Assembly: GCF_008364825.1 (NCBI RefSeq)
Contig: NZ_VTTO01000001.1
Span: forward strand, 502,837-566,836
Direction of reading: 5' to 3'
Source: Azospirillum sp. B21
GTDB taxonomy: Bacteria; Pseudomonadota; Alphaproteobacteria; Azospirillales; Azospirillaceae
Length of the DNA: 64,000 bases
Shown here: in pieces, positions 51,403 to 61,976 of the stretch
Numbering within the stretch: the stretch's first letter is position 1
Layout of the letters: every line of letters starts with the position of its first letter
Notes under the pieces: generated by a model
Seen by the model: the letters and a program-made list of their open reading frames with translations, nothing else
What the model was told of the DNA's origin: nothing
Database searches by the model: none
Position numbers and translations under genes: made by a program

Positions 51403-52867
51403 CGCCACCGCCCGTGTGGCACACAATGTGGCAGGCCGTGTGGCCGACCCCGACATCGCCGGGCTGACCGCCGACAGCCGCGCGGTCAGGCCCGGCTTCG
51501 TCTTTGCCGCCCTGCCCGGCGTGAAGGCCGATGGCCGCGCCTTCATCGCCGACGCACTCGCCAAGGGCGCCGTCGCGGTGCTGGCGCCCGAGGGTACCGA
51601 ACTTCCGCCCGCCTCCACCGCCGTCCTGCTGACCGATCCCCAGCCCCGCCTCGCCTTCGCGCGCATGGCCGCCGCCTTCCATGGCGGGCGCCAGCCGGAG
51701 ACGGTGGTGGCGGTGACCGGCACCAACGGCAAGACCTCCACCGTGCAGTTCGCCGCCCAGATCTGGACGCGGCTCGGCCTGCCTGCCGCCAGCCTGGGCA
51801 CGCTTGGGTTGCTCGGCCCCGGACTGCAGGGCTATGGCGGGATGACCACGCCCGACCCGGTGTCGCTCCACCGCGACCTCGCTGCCGCGGCGGAGGCCGG
51901 CATCGGCCATCTGGCGATGGAGGCGTCGAGCCACGGTCTGGAGCAGTTCCGGCTGGACGGCGTGGCGATCAAGGCCGCCGGCTTCACCAACCTGACGCTG
52001 GACCATCTGGATTACCACGGCACGATGGAGGCGTACCGCGACGCCAAGGCGATGCTGTTCGACCGCGTTCTGCCGCCGGGCGCCGTCGCGGTGCTGAACG
52101 CCGACTCTCCGGAATTTCAACATTTTGCCACCATTTGTAACCACCGTGGCCACCGTGTCCTGTCCTATGGTCTGGCCGGAGCCGAGCTTCGGGTGACCGG
52201 GGTGGAGCCGCTGGCCCATGGCCAGCGCCTCTCCCTCTCCGTGCTCGGCCGCGACGTGACGGTGGACCTGCCGCTGGCGGGTCGCTTCCAGGCCTGGAAC
52301 GTGCTCTGCGCGCTAGGGCTGGTCATCGGATCCGGCGGAGACGCCGAGCGGGCGCTCGCCACCCTTTCCTCGCTGGAAGGCGTGCCGGGCCGGCTGCAGC
52401 ATGTCGCGACCCACCCCAACGGGGCGACGGTCTACGTCGATTACGCCCACACGCCCGACGCGCTGGAAACGGTGCTGCGGGCGCTGAAACCGCATGCCGC
52501 GCGCCATCTGGTGGCGGTGTTCGGCTGCGGCGGCGACCGTGACCGCAGCAAGCGGCCGGTGATGGGAGCGCTGGGGGCCAGACTGGCCGACCGCGCCATC
52601 GTCACCGACGACAACCCGCGCACCGAGGATCCCGCCTTCGTGCGGGGTCAGGTGCTGGCCGGCGCCACCGGGGACCTGGCCGGAAAGCTGGAGGAGATCG
52701 GCGACCGGGCCGAGGCGATCCGCACCGCGGTACGGCAGCTTCAGCCCGGCGACGTCCTGGTCATCGCCGGCAAGGGCCACGAGCAGGGACAAACGATCGG
52801 CACCGAGGTGCGTCCGTTCGACGATGCGGACGAGGCCCGGAAAGCCGTAGCGGAGGTTGGAGCATGA
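51368..52867 (+). CDS. murE: UDP-MurNAc-tripeptide synthetase (DAP-adding)
   Basis: A 499-residue Mur ligase adding meso-diaminopimelate. ATP site VAVTGTNGKTSTVQF is near residue 117; MEASSHGLEQFRLDGV and CGGDRDRSKRPVMG follow. DDNPRTEDP carries the DNPR motif typical of DAP-specific MurE. The start is TTG at 51368, inside the end of ftsI, with GAAGGGAAG upstream; no ATG fits the conserved N-terminus. The stop overlaps murF (ATGA). Confidence 0.95.
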   Translation: MRLSQLRPSRADATARVAHNVAGRVADPDIAGLTADSRAVRPGFVFAALPGVKADGRAFIADALAKGAVAVLAPEGTELPPASTAVLLTDPQPRLAFARMAAAFHGGRQPETVVAVTGTNGKTSTVQFAAQIWTRLGLPAASLGTLGLLGPGLQGYGGMTTPDPVSLHRDLAAAAEAGIGHLAMEASSHGLEQFRLDGVAIKAAGFTNLTLDHLDYHGTMEAYRDAKAMLFDRVLPPGAVAVLNADSPEFQHFATICNHRGHRVLSYGLAGAELRVTGVEPLAHGQRLSLSVLGRDVTVDLPLAGRFQAWNVLCALGLVIGSGGDAERALATLSSLEGVPGRLQHVATHPNGATVYVDYAHTPDALETVLRALKPHAARHLVAVFGCGGDRDRSKRPVMGALGARLADRAIVTDDNPRTEDPAFVRGQVLAGATGDLAGKLEEIGDRAEAIRTAVRQLQPGDVLVIAGKGHEQGQTIGTEVRPFDDADEARKAVAEVGA

Positions 52868-54369
52868 GCGACGAGACGGATAAGGCGGTCCTTTGGACCG
52901 CGGGGGACGCGGCGGCCGCCACCGGCGGGCGTCTGGCGGGTCCGGCCGTCTGGACTGCCACCGGTGTCACCATCGACAGCCGCAAGGTGGCGCCGGGCGA
53001 TCTGTTCGTCGCCATCCGCGGGCCGAATTTCGACGGGCACGCCTTCGTCGGCGCTGCGCTGGCCGCCGGTTCCGCGGCGGCGCTGGTCGACCATGTGCCG
53101 GATGGACTACCCGCAGATTTGCCGCTTCTGATAACCCCGGTCGACACGCTGGAGGCGATGGCGGCGCTGGGTGCCGTCGCGCGCGCCCGCTGCGGCGCGC
53201 GGATCGTCGGCGTCACCGGCTCCGTCGGCAAGACCGGCACCAAGGAGACGCTGCGCCACGTCCTGTCAGCGCAAGGGACGACCTACGCCACCGAAGGCAG
53301 CCTGAACAACCATTGGGGGGTGCCGCTGTCGCTCGCCCGCCTGCCGGAAGCCAGCGCCTATGGCGTGTTCGAGCTGGGGATGAACCACGCCGGCGAACTC
53401 GGCCCGCTGTCGCGGCAGGTCAAGCCGCATGTCGCCATCGTCACCACGGTGGAAGCGGCGCATCTGGAGTTCTTCTCCGGCGTCGAGGCGATCGCCGACG
53501 CCAAGGCCGAGATCTTCGAGGGGCTGGATGCCAACGGCGTCGCCGTGCTGAACCGCGACAACGGGCAGTATGCCCGGCTGGCCGCCGCCGCGCGCCGCCA
53601 GGGCCTGACCCGCATCTGGAGCTTCGGCGCCCATGAGGAGGCCGACGCCCGCCTGATCGACTGCTCGCTGCACGCCACCTGCAGCGCGGTGACCGCGGTC
53701 ATCCGCGGCGAGCGGCTGCAATATTGCCTGTCGCAGCCCGGCCGGCACTGGGTGATGAACAGCCTCGCGGTGCTGCTGGCGGTGAAGGCGCTGGGCGCCG
53801 ACGTCGCCGCGGCCGCCCGCTCTCTGTCCAGCCTGCAGCCGGTCAAGGGCCGCGGCACCCGCAAGCGGATCAAGCTGCCGCAGGGCGCCTTCACCCTGAT
53901 CGACGAGAGCTACAACGCCAGCCCGGCCGCCATGGTGGCGACTCTGGAGGTTCTGGGCAAGATCGACCCCGGCGCCGGCGGCCGCCGCATCGCGGTGCTG
54001 GGCGACATGCGCGAGCTTGGCGACCGTGCCGACACGCTGCACATCGCATTGGCCGACCCGCTGCGCGCCGCGCAGGTCGACACCGTCTATGCCTGCGGCC
54101 AGCACATGAAGGCGCTGTTCGATCGTCTGCCGGATGCCATGCACGGCGCCTGGACCGAGACCAGCGTCGACCTGGCGCCCATCGTGACCGCGGCCGTAAA
54201 AGGCGGCGACGTTATCATGGTCAAGGGGTCATTGGGCAGTCGTACAGGTCTGGTCGTCGATGCGCTCGCGGCACTCGACAGCGGGCGCGAAAGCGAGGAC
54301 AAAGCCGCCTCCCGAACCACCAACCAGCCGCAGGCGGCCACGCAAGGCCAGCAAGGCCCGCGAGGCTGA
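52864..54369 (+). CDS. murF: UDP-MurNAc-tripeptide--D-alanyl-D-alanine ligase
   Basis: A 501-residue Mur ligase that completes the pentapeptide. N-terminal GVTIDSRKVAPGDLFVAIRG, the P-loop GVTGSVGKTGTKETLRH, ATEGSLNNHWGVPLSL, VFELGMNHAGELG and IDESYNASPAAM are all MurF signatures. A Lys/Gln/Arg-rich tail of about 25 residues extends beyond the core. The 3' end lies 9 bp before mraY. Confidence 0.96.
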   Translation: MSDETDKAVLWTAGDAAAATGGRLAGPAVWTATGVTIDSRKVAPGDLFVAIRGPNFDGHAFVGAALAAGSAAALVDHVPDGLPADLPLLITPVDTLEAMAALGAVARARCGARIVGVTGSVGKTGTKETLRHVLSAQGTTYATEGSLNNHWGVPLSLARLPEASAYGVFELGMNHAGELGPLSRQVKPHVAIVTTVEAAHLEFFSGVEAIADAKAEIFEGLDANGVAVLNRDNGQYARLAAAARRQGLTRIWSFGAHEEADARLIDCSLHATCSAVTAVIRGERLQYCLSQPGRHWVMNSLAVLLAVKALGADVAAAARSLSSLQPVKGRGTRKRIKLPQGAFTLIDESYNASPAAMVATLEVLGKIDPGAGGRRIAVLGDMRELGDRADTLHIALADPLRAAQVDTVYACGQHMKALFDRLPDAMHGAWTETSVDLAPIVTAAVKGGDVIMVKGSLGSRTGLVVDALAALDSGRESEDKAASRTTNQPQAATQGQQGPRG

Positions 54370-54378
54370 CGGACACAA

Positions 54379-55464
54379 ATGCTCTACAACCTCCTCTTCG
54401 GACTGGCCGACGTCTTCACGCCGTTCAACCTGTTCCGCTATCTGACCTTCCGCACCGGCGGCGCCGTGATCACGTCGCTGGTCATCAGCTTCGTGTTCTT
54501 TCCGCGCCTGATCGCCTGGCTGAAGCGCAAGCAGGGCGAAGGACAGCCCATCCGCGCCGACGGCCCGGAAAGCCACTTCAAGAAGAAGGGCACGCCCACC
54601 ATGGGCGGCCTGATGATCCTGATCGCGATGACGGTCAGCACCCTGCTGTGGGGCGACCTGACCAACGCCTATGTATGGATCGTCCTGCTGGTGACCATCG
54701 GCTACGGTCTGATCGGCTTCGGCGACGATTACCTGAAGCTGACCAAGCGCAACACCAAGGGGCTGTCCGGCCGCTTCCGCCTGGGCTGGGAGATCGCCAT
54801 CGGGCTGGTCGCCTCCGCGCTGATCATGTGGGTGTCGGCCCCGCCGCTGTCGGGCGGCGTCGCGGTGCCCTTCGTCAAGGATTTCCTGATCCAGCTGTCC
54901 TGGTTCTTCGTGCCCTTCGGCGCCTTCATCATGGTCGGCGCGTCGAACTCGGTGAACCTGACCGACGGTCTGGACGGGCTCGCCATCGTGCCGACGATGA
55001 TCGCCGCCGGCTGCTTCGGCCTGATCTCCTACCTGTCGGGCAACGCGATCTTCGCCAACTACCTGCAGATCCACCATGTGCCGGGATCGGGCGAGCTGAC
55101 CGTCTTCTGCGGCGCCCTGGTCGGCGCCGGGCTGGGCTTCCTCTGGTACAACGCGCCGCCGGCCATGGTCTTTATGGGCGACACCGGGTCGCTGTCGCTG
55201 GGCGGTGCGCTGGGTGCCGTCAGCGTGGTGACGAAGCACGAGATCGTGCTGGCCATCATCGGCGGCCTGTTCGTGCTGGAAACGGTGTCGGTGATCGTGC
55301 AGGTCGCGTCCTTCAAGCTGACCGGCAAGCGCGTGTTCCGCATGGCGCCGCTGCACCATCATTTCGAGAAGAAGGGCTGGGCCGAACCGACGGTGGTGAT
55401 CCGCTTCTGGATCATCGCTTCGATCCTGGCGCTGGTCGGCCTGTCCACGCTGAAGCTGCGCTGA
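54379..55464 (+). CDS. mraY: Phospho-N-acetylmuramoyl-pentapeptide transferase
   Basis: A 361-residue inner-membrane enzyme with ten helices, making lipid I from undecaprenyl phosphate. Conserved cytosolic parts are [56 protein letters not shown] and [14 protein letters not shown]. The length equals the E. coli enzyme. It follows murF directly. Confidence 0.97.
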   Translation: MLYNLLFGLADVFTPFNLFRYLTFRTGGAVITSLVISFVFFPRLIAWLKRKQGEGQPIRADGPESHFKKKGTPTMGGLMILIAMTVSTLLWGDLTNAYVWIVLLVTIGYGLIGFGDDYLKLTKRNTKGLSGRFRLGWEIAIGLVASALIMWVSAPPLSGGVAVPFVKDFLIQLSWFFVPFGAFIMVGASNSVNLTDGLDGLAIVPTMIAAGCFGLISYLSGNAIFANYLQIHHVPGSGELTVFCGALVGAGLGFLWYNAPPAMVFMGDTGSLSLGGALGAVSVVTKHEIVLAIIGGLFVLETVSVIVQVASFKLTGKRVFRMAPLHHHFEKKGWAEPTVVIRFWIIASILALVGLSTLKLR

Positions 55465-55478
55465 GGGGGGCCTAGGCG

Positions 55479-56888
55479 ATGATCGACCTGTTCTATATGC
55501 AGGAGCTTCCCGTCGCAGTGATGGGGCTGGGCAAGTCCGGCCTCGCAACCGCCCGCGCGCTGCGCGACAGCGGGGCCGAGGTGCGGGTGTGGGACGACAA
55601 CCCCGCCTCCCGCGCCGCGGCGGAGGCCGAGGGCTTCGCCGTCGTCGATCTCGCCACCGCCGACCTGTCGGACCTGACCACCATCGTCTGGTCGCCCGGC
55701 ATCCCCCATACCTTCCCCAAGCCGCACCCGGTCGCCGAGCGCGCCCGGGCGATGGGGATCGAGGTGATCTGCGACATCGAGCTGCTGGGCCGGGCGGAGC
55801 GCGACTGCGCCTTCATCGGTATCACCGGCACCAACGGCAAGTCGACCACCACCACCCTGATCGGCCACATCATGGCCGCCGCCGGGCGCAAGGCCGCCGT
55901 GGGTGGCAATCTGGGCACGCCGGTGCTGACCTTCGACCCGATCGGGTCCGGCGGCACCTGCATCCTGGAGATGTCGAGCTACCAGTTGGAGCTGACCCAC
56001 TCCATCACCTTCGACATCGCCGTCCTGCTGAACATCACGCCCGACCATCTCGCCCGCCATGGCGGGATGGAGGGCTACATCGCCGCCAAGAAGCTGATCT
56101 TCCATCGCCAGACCTGGCCGCGCACCGCGGTGATCGGGGTGGACGACGAGCATTGCCGGACGATCCACGCCGAGCTCGTGGCGGCCGGCGACCAGCGCAT
56201 CTGGCCGGTCTCCGCCCTCGGGCCGGTCGCGGGTGGCGTCTATGCCGCCGACGGCTGGCTGGTCGACGACACCGACGGCGAGGCCGCCCGCGTGGTGGAG
56301 CTGTCCACCCTGCCCACCCTGCTCGGCACCCACAACTGGCAGAACGCCGCCGCGGCCTTCGCCGCCTGCAAGGCCGCCGGCCTGCCCGTGCCGGCCATCG
56401 TCGCGGCGATGGCGACCTTCCCCGGCCTTGCCCACCGACAGCAGCTGGTCGGCGAGGCGAACGGCGTGCGCTTCGTAAACGACAGCAAGGCGACCAACGC
56501 CGACGCGACGGAAAAGGCGCTGGCCACCTTCGACCCGATCTACTGGATCCTCGGCGGACAGGCCAAGGACACCGGGCTGAACGGGCTGGAGGGCTATATG
56601 GGCCGTGTCCGCCACGCCTTCCTGATCGGCGAGGCGCAGGAACAATTCGCCGCATGGCTTGACGCACAAGGCGTTGCTTATACACGCTGCGGGACGCTGG
56701 ATATCGCAACCGCGAAGGCGGCCGGTCTGGCCCTGGCGGAACGGCTGGACGGCGCCTGCGTGCTGTTGTCGCCGGCCTGCGCGTCGTGGGACCAGTTCGC
56801 CAATTTCGAGAAGCGCGGCGAGGCCTTTGCGGCCTATGTCGCGGGCATACTCGGCGCGCGCGATGCGACGAGCGGGGGCGCTGCATGA
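55479..56888 (+). CDS. murD: UDP-MurNAc-L-alanine--D-glutamate ligase
   Basis: A 469-residue Mur ligase. N-terminal LPVAVMGLGKSGLATARAL, P-loop GITGTNGKSTTTTLIGH, EMSSYQLELT, NITPDHLARHGGMEGY, LVGEANGVRFVNDSKATNADA and LLSPACASWDQF are typical. GAGGGGGGCCTAGGCG precedes the ATG. The stop overlaps ftsW (ATGA). Confidence 0.96.
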   Translation: MIDLFYMQELPVAVMGLGKSGLATARALRDSGAEVRVWDDNPASRAAAEAEGFAVVDLATADLSDLTTIVWSPGIPHTFPKPHPVAERARAMGIEVICDIELLGRAERDCAFIGITGTNGKSTTTTLIGHIMAAAGRKAAVGGNLGTPVLTFDPIGSGGTCILEMSSYQLELTHSITFDIAVLLNITPDHLARHGGMEGYIAAKKLIFHRQTWPRTAVIGVDDEHCRTIHAELVAAGDQRIWPVSALGPVAGGVYAADGWLVDDTDGEAARVVELSTLPTLLGTHNWQNAAAAFAACKAAGLPVPAIVAAMATFPGLAHRQQLVGEANGVRFVNDSKATNADATEKALATFDPIYWILGGQAKDTGLNGLEGYMGRVRHAFLIGEAQEQFAAWLDAQGVAYTRCGTLDIATAKAAGLALAERLDGACVLLSPACASWDQFANFEKRGEAFAAYVAGILGARDATSGGAA

Positions 56889-58006
56889 TCACCTTCGACC
56901 GTACCGACCAATCCATCTTCGGCCGCTGGTGGTGGACCGTCGACCGCTGGCAGCTGGGCGCCATCGCCCTGCTGATGTTTCTCGGCACGGTCCTGATCAC
57001 CGCGGCCAGCCCGCCGGTCGCCGAGCGCATCGGCATCCAGGACACCTTCTATTTCGTCGAACGCCACCTGATGATGCTGATCCCGGCGATCATCATCATG
57101 GTCGGCGTCTCGCTGCTCAGTCCGCGCGGGGTGCGGCGGGTGGCGCTGGGCGTGTTCCTGTTCTCAGTGCTGCTGGTCTTCGCCACCCTGGTGGTGGGCA
57201 TGGAGATCAAGGGCGCGCGGCGCTGGATCCATATCCCCGGCCTGTCGATCCAGCCGTCCGAGTTCGTCAAACCCGCCTTCGCGGTGGTGGCGGCGTGGCT
57301 GTTCTCGCTGTCGCGCACCAACCCCGGCTTTCCCGGCGCGCTGGTGTCGATCGTGCTCTACGGCATCACCGTGGCCGGCCTGATCCTGCAGCCCGACCTG
57401 GGCATGACCTTCGTCGTTTCCGCCGTGTGGTTCACCCAGTTCTTCCTGGCCGGGCTGAACCTGGTTCTGGTGATGGGGCTCGGCGGGCTGGGCGTGGTCG
57501 GGCTGATCGGCGCCTATTACACGCTGCCGCACGTCACCAGCCGCATCGACCGCTTTCTCGACCCGAACGCCGGCGACAACTATCAGGTCAACCGGTCGCT
57601 GGAGGCCTTCGCCAACGGCGGACTGATGGGCACCGGACCCGGCCAAGGCACGGTGAAGTTCTATCTGCCCGACAGCCACGCCGACTTCATCTTCGCCGTT
57701 GCCGGTGAGGAACTGGGGCTGATCTTCTGCCTCGGGTTGGTGGTGCTGTTCGCCTTTGTCGTCCTGCGCGGATTTGCGCGGGTCTTCAACGACAACAACT
57801 ACTTCGTCCTGCTGGCGACCGCCGGTCTTCTGATCCAGTTCGGACTTCAGGCGGCGATCAATATGGGATCGTCCTTGCATCTTATGCCGACGAAGGGCAT
57901 GACCCTGCCGTTCATTTCCTACGGCGGCTCCTCGCTGCTGGCACTCGGGTTCGGCATGGGCATGGTTCTGGCTTTGACACGCAAACGCTTCGGCCCCGCG
58001 GAATGA
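56885..58006 (+). CDS. ftsW: Septal peptidoglycan glycosyltransferase FtsW
   Basis: A 373-residue SEDS protein with ten membrane helices, polymerising lipid II at the septum. GARRWIHIPGLSIQPSEFVK, LILQPDLGMTFVV, GPGQGTVKFYLPDSHADFI and KGMTLPFISYGGSSLLA are the family signatures; the catalytic Asp in the extracellular loop lies in the QPDLG-type context. The ATG at 56885 overlaps the murD stop. The stop in turn overlaps murG. Confidence 0.96.
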   Translation: MITFDRTDQSIFGRWWWTVDRWQLGAIALLMFLGTVLITAASPPVAERIGIQDTFYFVERHLMMLIPAIIIMVGVSLLSPRGVRRVALGVFLFSVLLVFATLVVGMEIKGARRWIHIPGLSIQPSEFVKPAFAVVAAWLFSLSRTNPGFPGALVSIVLYGITVAGLILQPDLGMTFVVSAVWFTQFFLAGLNLVLVMGLGGLGVVGLIGAYYTLPHVTSRIDRFLDPNAGDNYQVNRSLEAFANGGLMGTGPGQGTVKFYLPDSHADFIFAVAGEELGLIFCLGLVVLFAFVVLRGFARVFNDNNYFVLLATAGLLIQFGLQAAINMGSSLHLMPTKGMTLPFISYGGSSLLALGFGMGMVLALTRKRFGPAE

Positions 58007-59244
58007 GGAGGCCGACGGATTTGGACCCCACCGCGCACAAGGTGATCGTGCTGGCCGCCGGCGGCACCGGCGGGCATATGTTCCCGGCCGAGGCGCTGGC
58101 GCGCGAGCTGCTGGCCCGCGGCCGCGCCGTGACGCTGGTCACCGACAAGCGCGGCCATGCCTTCGGCGACAATCTGCCGGAGGTGCCGGTCCACCGCATC
58201 CGCGCCGCCTCCCCCGGCGCCGGGATCGTCGGCAAGCTGAAGGCCGCCCTGCAGATGGGGCTGGGTCTGCTGGAGGCGCGCGCGCTGATGCGGCGGCTCG
58301 AACCCGCGGCGGTGGTCGGCTTCGGCGGCTATCCGTCCGTCCCCACCGTCTATGCCGCCATCCAGTCCAAGCTGCCGGCCCTGCTGCACGAACAGAACGC
58401 CGTCCTCGGCCGCGCCAACCGGATGCTGATCGCGGGCGCCCGCCGCATCGCCGTCGCCTTCCCCGGCATCGAGAAGCTGGGCGAGGCGCAGCGCGCCAAG
58501 GTCGTCCGCACCGGCAATCCGGTCCGCCCCGCCGTCGCCGCCCGCCGCCTGTCCCCCTACGAGGCGCCGCAGCCCGGCGGTCCCGTCCGCCTGCTGGTGA
58601 TGGGCGGCAGCCAGGGTGCCCGCGTCTTTTCGGAGGTGATCCCCGCGGCGCTGGCCCTGCTGCCGGAGGATCTGCGCGCCCGCATCCATCTGGCGCAGCA
58701 ATGCCGCGCGGAAGATCTGGAAGCCGCCCGCGACGCGCTGGAGCCGCTGGGCCTTGCCCGGCTGGAACTGCAGACCTTCTTCCGCGATGTGCCGGAACGG
58801 CTGGCCGCCTGCCATCTCGCCGTCACCCGTGCCGGGGCCTCCACCATCGCCGAGCTGACCTGCGTCGGCCGCCCGGCGATCCTGGTGCCCTACCCGCACG
58901 CCACCGACGACCACCAGACCGCCAACGCCCGCCATCTGGCGGAGGCCGGCGCCGCCTGGCTGGTGCCGCAGCCCGGCTTCACCGCAAGTTCACTGGCCGA
59001 GCGGCTATCCGCCCTGCTGGCCGACCCACAGGCACTCGCCACGGCGGCGCAGGCCGCCCATGGCTGGGGCACCGCCGACGCCGCGAGCGCCCTGGCCGAC
59101 GCCGTTCTGGCGATGCTGGACGGCGGCATGCGCAAGCTCCACGGCGCCGATACCGGTTCCGACCCGATCAAGACCGACCACGACCGATCCCACAACGCCC
59201 GGCGGGCCGCCGCCGGCGCCAGCGCCAAGGGGGCCGCGGAATGA
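58003..59244 (+). CDS. murG: UDP-GlcNAc:lipid I N-acetylglucosaminyltransferase
   Basis: A 413-residue peripheral glycosyltransferase forming lipid II. N-terminal VLAAGGTGGHMFPAEALA, VGFGGYPSVPTV, LLHEQNAVLGRANRM, LLVMGGSQGARVFSE and TRAGASTIAELTCVGRPAI are present, with PHATDDHQTANA near the C-terminus. A Lys/Arg-rich tail of about 40 residues is extra. The stop overlaps the start of a small gene (ATGA). Confidence 0.96.
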   Translation: MRRPTDLDPTAHKVIVLAAGGTGGHMFPAEALARELLARGRAVTLVTDKRGHAFGDNLPEVPVHRIRAASPGAGIVGKLKAALQMGLGLLEARALMRRLEPAAVVGFGGYPSVPTVYAAIQSKLPALLHEQNAVLGRANRMLIAGARRIAVAFPGIEKLGEAQRAKVVRTGNPVRPAVAARRLSPYEAPQPGGPVRLLVMGGSQGARVFSEVIPAALALLPEDLRARIHLAQQCRAEDLEAARDALEPLGLARLELQTFFRDVPERLAACHLAVTRAGASTIAELTCVGRPAILVPYPHATDDHQTANARHLAEAGAAWLVPQPGFTASSLAERLSALLADPQALATAAQAAHGWGTADAASALADAVLAMLDGGMRKLHGADTGSDPIKTDHDRSHNARRAAAGASAKGAAE

Positions 59245-59489
59245 TCAAAGCCAGGACTCTGACCCGACCGACGCCGCGACCGCTGCAGGACTGGCCGGCG
59301 GACATGACTCGGACCGAGGGCGGCTGGTACAACCGTCCGGGCTGTCCGCTGGTGCCGCGCTTCCTCGCCGAAGGCGGCTTTCTGCGGGACCGCCTGTCGA
59401 TGATCCACGGATCGCAACCCCTTCCCAACGACCTGTCCGACGGGGCGGTCGACGCCACCCTTCGCCTGATGCTTCGCCGCGGAAAGTAA
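59241..59489 (+). CDS. Small unrecognised protein between murG and murC
   Basis: An 82-residue protein with no recognised family. It has no signal peptide or membrane helix. It is Arg/Pro-rich at the start ([16 protein letters not shown]), followed by [34 protein letters not shown] and a short C-terminal helix ([17 protein letters not shown]). The start overlaps the murG stop by 4 bp (ATGA), and murC begins 7 bp after its stop. This tight coupling within the dcw operon argues that it is translated. Confidence 0.65.
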   Translation: MIKARTLTRPTPRPLQDWPADMTRTEGGWYNRPGCPLVPRFLAEGGFLRDRLSMIHGSQPLPNDLSDGAVDATLRLMLRRGK

Positions 59490-59496
59490 GCCTGAC

Positions 59497-60915
59497 ATGC
59501 GCGCCCTCCCCCTCTCGATCGGCACCATCCACTTCGTCGGCATCGGCGGCATCGGCATGAGCGGCATCGCCGAGGTTCTGCGGAACCTGGGCTATACCGT
59601 CCAGGGCTCCGACCTGGCCGAGAACGCCAACGTCAAGCGCCTGCGCGAACTGGGCATCAAGGTGTTCGTCGGCCATCGTGGCGAGAACATCGCCGGTGCG
59701 GCCGTGGTCGTCGTCTCCTCCGCCGTCAAGCGCGACAATCCGGAAGTGGTCGCCGCCCGCGCGGCCCTGGTGCCGGTGGTCCGCCGCGCCGAGATGCTGG
59801 GCGAACTGATGCGCCTGAAATGGGCCATCGCCATCGGCGGCACCCATGGCAAGACCACGACCACCTCGATGGTCGGCCATATGCTGGAGCACGCCAACCT
59901 CGACCCGACCGTCATCAACGGCGGCATCATCAACGCCTACGGCTCCAACACCCGGCTCGGCACCGGCGACTGGATGGTGGTGGAGGCGGACGAGAGCGAC
60001 GGCACCTTCGTGAAGCTGCCGGCCTGCATCGCCGTCGTCACCAACATGGATCCGGAGCATCTGGACTTCTACGGCACCTTCGACAACGCGCGCGCCGCCT
60101 TCGACAGCTTCGTCCAGAACATCCCCTTCTACGGCTTCGCCGCGCTGTGCATCGACCATCCCGAGGTGCAGGCGATGATCCCCCGCGTGTCCGACCGCCG
60201 CATCGTCACCTACGGCTTCTCGCCGCAGGCCGACATCCGCGCGGTGAACGTGGAGCTGGGTCCCGAAGGCGCCAAGTACGACGTGCTGATCTACGACCGC
60301 CACAGCGGCGAGAGCCGCGCCATTGCCGGCGTGCGCCTGCCGATGTACGGGCCGCACAACGTCCAGAACTCGCTGGCCTGCTTCGCGGTCGGCAACGAGA
60401 TGGGCCTTCCCGACGTGGTGATGCGCGACAGCATGGCCAAGTTCCAGGGCGTGAAGCGCCGCTTCACCAAGACCGGCGAGGCCAACGGCATCACCGTCAT
60501 CGACGATTACGGCCACCACCCGGTGGAGATCGCCGCCGTGCTGAAGGCGGCGCGCACCGCCGGCACCGGCCGCACCATCGCCGTGGTCCAGCCGCACCGC
60601 TATTCGCGCCTCGCCGCCCTGTTCGAGGAGTTCTGCACCTGCTTCAACGACGCCGACGCCGTGATCGTCGCCGACGTCTATGCCGCCGGTGAGGCGCCGA
60701 TCGAGGGCGTCAGCCGCGACAGCCTGGTGGAGGGCCTGCGCATGCACGGCCACCGCCATGTCGTGGCCCTGCACAACCAGCAGGAGCTGGCCCAGGTGGT
60801 GCGTGAGATGGCCAAGCCCGGCGACTTCGTCGTCTGCCTGGGCGCCGGCAACATCACCCAGTGGGCGAATGCCCTGCCGGGCGAGCTGTCGTCCCTCTAC
60901 GGCGCGACCCGATGA
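59497..60915 (+). CDS. murC: UDP-MurNAc--L-alanine ligase
   Basis: A 472-residue Mur ligase, the first amino-acid adding step. [55 protein letters not shown] and [15 protein letters not shown] are the classical motifs, in order. The stop overlaps murB (ATGA). Confidence 0.97.
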   Translation: MRALPLSIGTIHFVGIGGIGMSGIAEVLRNLGYTVQGSDLAENANVKRLRELGIKVFVGHRGENIAGAAVVVVSSAVKRDNPEVVAARAALVPVVRRAEMLGELMRLKWAIAIGGTHGKTTTTSMVGHMLEHANLDPTVINGGIINAYGSNTRLGTGDWMVVEADESDGTFVKLPACIAVVTNMDPEHLDFYGTFDNARAAFDSFVQNIPFYGFAALCIDHPEVQAMIPRVSDRRIVTYGFSPQADIRAVNVELGPEGAKYDVLIYDRHSGESRAIAGVRLPMYGPHNVQNSLACFAVGNEMGLPDVVMRDSMAKFQGVKRRFTKTGEANGITVIDDYGHHPVEIAAVLKAARTAGTGRTIAVVQPHRYSRLAALFEEFCTCFNDADAVIVADVYAAGEAPIEGVSRDSLVEGLRMHGHRHVVALHNQQELAQVVREMAKPGDFVVCLGAGNITQWANALPGELSSLYGATR

Positions 60916-61976
60916 CGGCGGCGCCGCGCATGAGCCTCCCTGACGGCCATCTGATCCAACGGATGCCCGCGGTGCGCGGCCGGCTGTCCGCCGACGCCCC
61001 GCTGGCGCCGGTGACGTGGTTCCGCGTCGGCGGGCCGGCGGAGGTGATGTTCCGCCCGGCCGATGCAGACGACCTCGCCGACTTCCTGGCGGCCCTGCCC
61101 GCCGAGGTGCCGGTGACGGTGATCGGCGTCGCCTCCAACCTGCTGGTGCGGGACGGCGGCGTGCCGGGTGTCACCATCCGGCTCGGCCGCGGCTTCACCG
61201 ACATCCTGGCGGATGGGATGACGCTGACCGCCGGTGCGGCGGCGCTCGACCTCAACGTCGCCATGGTCGCCCGAGACGCGGGCATCGCTGGGCTGGAGTT
61301 CCTGTCGGGCATTCCCGGCACCATCGGCGGCGCCTTGCGCATGAACGGCGGCGCCTATGGCCGCGAGCTGGCCGACGTGCTGGTCTCAGCCACCGCGGTC
61401 GCGCGCGACGGCCGGCGGCTGGAGTTCAGCCATGCCGGCATGGGATTCACCTACCGCCACAGTGCCGCACCGGAGGATTGCATCTTCACCGGCGCCGTTC
61501 TGCGCGGCGAGCCCGGCAACCCGCTGGAGATCGCGCGGCGCATGGCCGAGATCTCCGACAAGCGGGCCGACAGCCAGCCCGTCCGCTCGCGCACCGGCGG
61601 CTCGACCTTCAAGAATCCTGAAGGTCACAAGGCCTGGGAGCTGATCGACAAGGCCGGCTGCCGCGGCCTGTCCATCGGCGACGCCCAGGTGTCGGAAAAG
61701 CACTGCAACTTCCTGATCAACAACGGCACGGCCACCGCCGCCCAGCTGGAAGCGCTGGGCGAGGAGGTCCGCCGCCGCGTGTTCGAGACCAGCGGCGTAA
61801 CGCTGGAGTGGGAAATCAAGCGGATCGGCGTGGAGCTTTCCCCTTCTCCCCCCCGGGGAGAAGGTCGGGATGAGGGGGTTCGGCGCCAGCCGAACGCTCC
61901 GGCCGGCGGTTCCCCCTCACCCCAACCCTCTCCCCGGGGGGGAGAGGGAGAGACGGCCGACGGAGGCCACGCATGA
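60912..61976 (+). CDS. murB: UDP-N-acetylenolpyruvoylglucosamine reductase with repeat-derived tail
   Basis: A 354-residue flavoenzyme. The FAD domain has [32 protein letters not shown] and [19 protein letters not shown]; the C-terminal part has [20 protein letters not shown] and the catalytic Ser and Glu region ([14 protein letters not shown]). Family sequence ends at LEWEIKRIG. The last about 45 residues ([11 protein letters not shown], then [13 protein letters not shown]) are translated from a palindromic repeat, not from ancestral murB. The stop overlaps ddl. Confidence 0.93.
   Translation: MTAAPRMSLPDGHLIQRMPAVRGRLSADAPLAPVTWFRVGGPAEVMFRPADADDLADFLAALPAEVPVTVIGVASNLLVRDGGVPGVTIRLGRGFTDILADGMTLTAGAAALDLNVAMVARDAGIAGLEFLSGIPGTIGGALRMNGGAYGRELADVLVSATAVARDGRRLEFSHAGMGFTYRHSAAPEDCIFTGAVLRGEPGNPLEIARRMAEISDKRADSQPVRSRTGGSTFKNPEGHKAWELIDKAGCRGLSIGDAQVSEKHCNFLINNGTATAAQLEALGEEVRRRVFETSGVTLEWEIKRIGVELSPSPPRGEGRDEGVRRQPNAPAGGSPSPQPSPRGGEGETADGGHA
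61839..61951. repeat. Dispersed palindromic element, copy C (inside murB)
   Basis: Two hairpins (cttctcccccccggggagaag and ccctctccccgggggggagaggg) flank an inner pair gatgaggggg/ccccctcacc. This is the same architecture as copies A and B. It is read in frame at the end of murB and adds the Ser/Pro/Arg/Gly-rich tail. Confidence 0.8.
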
